A stretch of 64,000 bases of DNA from Yamadazyma tenuis. Lineage: Eukaryota > Ascomycota > Pichiomycetes > Serinales > Debaryomycetaceae. The stretch lies in contig NC_089461.1 of the NCBI RefSeq assembly GCF_029203305.1, positions 744,001 to 808,000 on the forward strand, read 5' to 3'. Positions within the stretch are counted from its first letter, which is position 1. Every line of letters begins with the position of its first letter. Shown here one piece after another: positions 62,673-64,000 of the stretch. The notes beneath the pieces are model-generated. The model was not told the origin of the DNA. It made no database searches and was given only the letters and a program-made list of their open reading frames with translations. The position numbers were made by a program, and so were the translations under genes.

Positions 62673-64000
62673 TTATACAGATTCGTTTTCAGAAACAGCT
62701 TCCTGCTTGGTGTCACTCTGAATGGATTCAGCAAGGTTATTTCTGAAAGCATGTTCAGTTGGAACAAATCCAGCAGAGTTCCAAGCATTAGGAACTGCTT
62801 CATACAATTCATCAACTTGCTCTAACGTCAATCCCTTTGTTTCGTAAACCATCAAATAGGTGAATGCCATACCTATCAAATTGAACCCACCCCAGATGAA
62901 GAACACCTTGGAACCTAAGTTAGCGTTACCTGGACCAGAATCAACCATGTACGGAGTAGCATACGCAATAGCCCAATTCCATAACCAATTTGAAGCAGTA
63001 GAAATAGCTACAGATTTAGCTCTGGTGGTCAATGGGAACATTTCACCGATGAGAGCCCAACAAGTTGGACCCCAAGAAGAAGCAAACGCACCAATGAAAA
63101 TACAGGTGAAAGCAACCAACACATTGTTAGAAGACTTAGTCTGCGAAGTGACACCAACAATGGCAATAATCAATTGAGAAACACTCATAACAACCGAGCC
63201 ACCCAATAACAACTTTCTTCTACCAATGACTTCGATCAAAATAACACCTGGAATAGTCATACCAACGTTAACGATGTTTGTGGCCAAGGAAATCAAAAAT
63301 TCATTACCAATACCTGAACTCTTGAAGAAAGTGGTACCAAAGTAGAATATGAAATTAACACCCGTCAATTGCTGGAATGCTTGGATAGAAGTACCAGTGA
63401 TCAATCTCTTCAACTGCTTGTTCTTATTGCTGAAGACATCTAACCAACCACCACCCCCAAGAGTTCTTTCAAACTCAAAGGCAGCTTTCATATCTTCAAA
63501 TTCCTCAACCAAGTCTGGGTGGTCAATTGGCAACTTTCTTAATATCTTCAATGATTCCTTAGCTTCATCATCTCTGGATTTAGAAATAAAAAATCTAGGA
63601 GTTTCAGGAAGGAAGAACATACCAATACCCAAAATTAAAGCCCATAAGAATTGGATGGCAATAGGAATTCTATAAGAACCCGAGTCATTTCTATTGTGGG
63701 TGCCTTGAATCACACAACCAGCCAAAAGTAAACCTATAGTAATAGCCCATTGGTATAAAGAAACGACGGCACCTCTAATCCATTTTGGAAGAGTTTCGGA
63801 CTGGTATAATGGAATTACAGCAGAAATTAAACCAACTCCTAAACCAGCAATAGCTCTACCAGCACACAATAATGGAATATCAGTGGCAGCTGTCTGTAAC
63901 ACAATACCCAAGTTAAAGACCACTAAAGTACCAATGATCAAAGTCCATCTTCTACCCAAAGTGTCAGACAAAAATGGAGCACCTAAAGCACCGAAGAAAG
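62673..64000 (-). CDS. Hexose transporter (MFS sugar porter), 5' partial
   Basis: Runs off the window end; the frame stays open to 64000 (reads FFGALGAPFLSDTLGRRW), so the N-terminal helices are missing. Sugar-porter motifs: SDTLGRRW (loop 2-3), AGRAIAGLGVGLISAVIPLY and QSETLPKWIRG after helix 4-5, PETPRFFISK (PESPR-type motif), FQQLTGVNFIFYFGTTFF (QQxTG in helix 7), EVIGRRKLLLGG (loop 8-9) and YETKGLTLEQVDELYE (PETKG-type). About nine membrane segments remain. Proton symport or facilitated diffusion of hexose across the plasma membrane; closer in feel to Candida HGT than to S. cerevisiae HXT, but the exact subgroup is uncertain. Confidence 0.93.
   Translation of the reverse strand, partial: FFGALGAPFLSDTLGRRWTLIIGTLVVFNLGIVLQTAATDIPLLCAGRAIAGLGVGLISAVIPLYQSETLPKWIRGAVVSLYQWAITIGLLLAGCVIQGTHNRNDSGSYRIPIAIQFLWALILGIGMFFLPETPRFFISKSRDDEAKESLKILRKLPIDHPDLVEEFEDMKAAFEFERTLGGGGWLDVFSNKNKQLKRLITGTSIQAFQQLTGVNFIFYFGTTFFKSSGIGNEFLISLATNIVNVGMTIPGVILIEVIGRRKLLLGGSVVMSVSQLIIAIVGVTSQTKSSNNVLVAFTCIFIGAFASSWGPTCWALIGEMFPLTTRAKSVAISTASNWLWNWAIAYATPYMVDSGPGNANLGSKVFFIWGGFNLIGMAFTYLMVYETKGLTLEQVDELYEAVPNAWNSAGFVPTEHAFRNNLAESIQSDTKQEAVSENESV

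Noticed and set aside
1..64000. tRNA, rRNA, CRISPR arrays and intact transposons
   Set aside because: I looked through the gaps for tRNA A/B boxes, regularly spaced repeats and transposase or reverse-transcriptase motifs and found none that could be supported.

Overview
This window is nuclear DNA from a budding yeast (Saccharomycotina). Almost every gene is one intronless ORF; the two introns found are very short, with yeast-type splice signals (GTATGT donor, TACTAAC or TACTGAC branch site). The housekeeping set (Sas3, Dsl1, Atx1, Lto1, Lin1, Orc5, Pol2, Yif1, Tps1, Ptc4) is fungal, and Tps1 is close to the Candida/Debaryomyces form. That suggests the CUG-Ser clade, so CTG codons, read here as Leu, are probably Ser. 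A few CTG positions favour this, but it is not proven. No rRNA, tRNA, CRISPR array or intact transposon was recognised.

Region 1 (1-29.4 kb) is a dense block of conserved genes: SAS3 (cut by the window start), a TatD nuclease, a J-domain protein, a Pex11-like membrane protein, a carboxypeptidase S, DSL1, ATX1, an intron-containing WD40 gene, LTO1, LIN1, ORC5, POL2, YIF1, TPS1, an unidentified helical protein and PTC4.

Region 2 (29.4-37 kb) is looser and looks accessory. It holds an L-rhamnose mutarotase behind a perfect 16-bp inverted repeat, a DszC/SfnB-type acyl-CoA-dehydrogenase-like flavoprotein, a DUF1445 (D-glutamate cyclase-like) protein, an Ayr1-like SDR and a pyridoxal-reductase-like AKR. 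Intergenic spaces reach 0.9 kb and one holds what looks like a decayed reading frame.

Region 3 (37.5-58.2 kb) is the most interesting part: an apparent nitrogen-catabolic gene cluster. It contains three PuuE-type (allantoinase/polysaccharide-deacetylase-like) hydrolases, two amidase-signature enzymes, two NCS1 permeases, two DHA2-type MFS transporters, one Old Yellow Enzyme and two Zn2Cys6 regulators. Most genes sit in divergent pairs. The shared promoters are rich in GATAAG sites and in CGG-N(6-8)-CCG inverted repeats, the kind of site bound by Zn2Cys6 dimers. A reasonable but unproven reading is import of a cyclic amide or imide, ring reduction by the OYE, ring opening by the PuuE-like enzymes, and release of ammonia by the amidases, with the MFS proteins as exporters.

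Region 4 (58.3-64 kb) has a C2H2 zinc-finger regulator, a Gre2-like reductase with a 20-nt first exon, a long convergent spacer and a hexose transporter cut by the window end.
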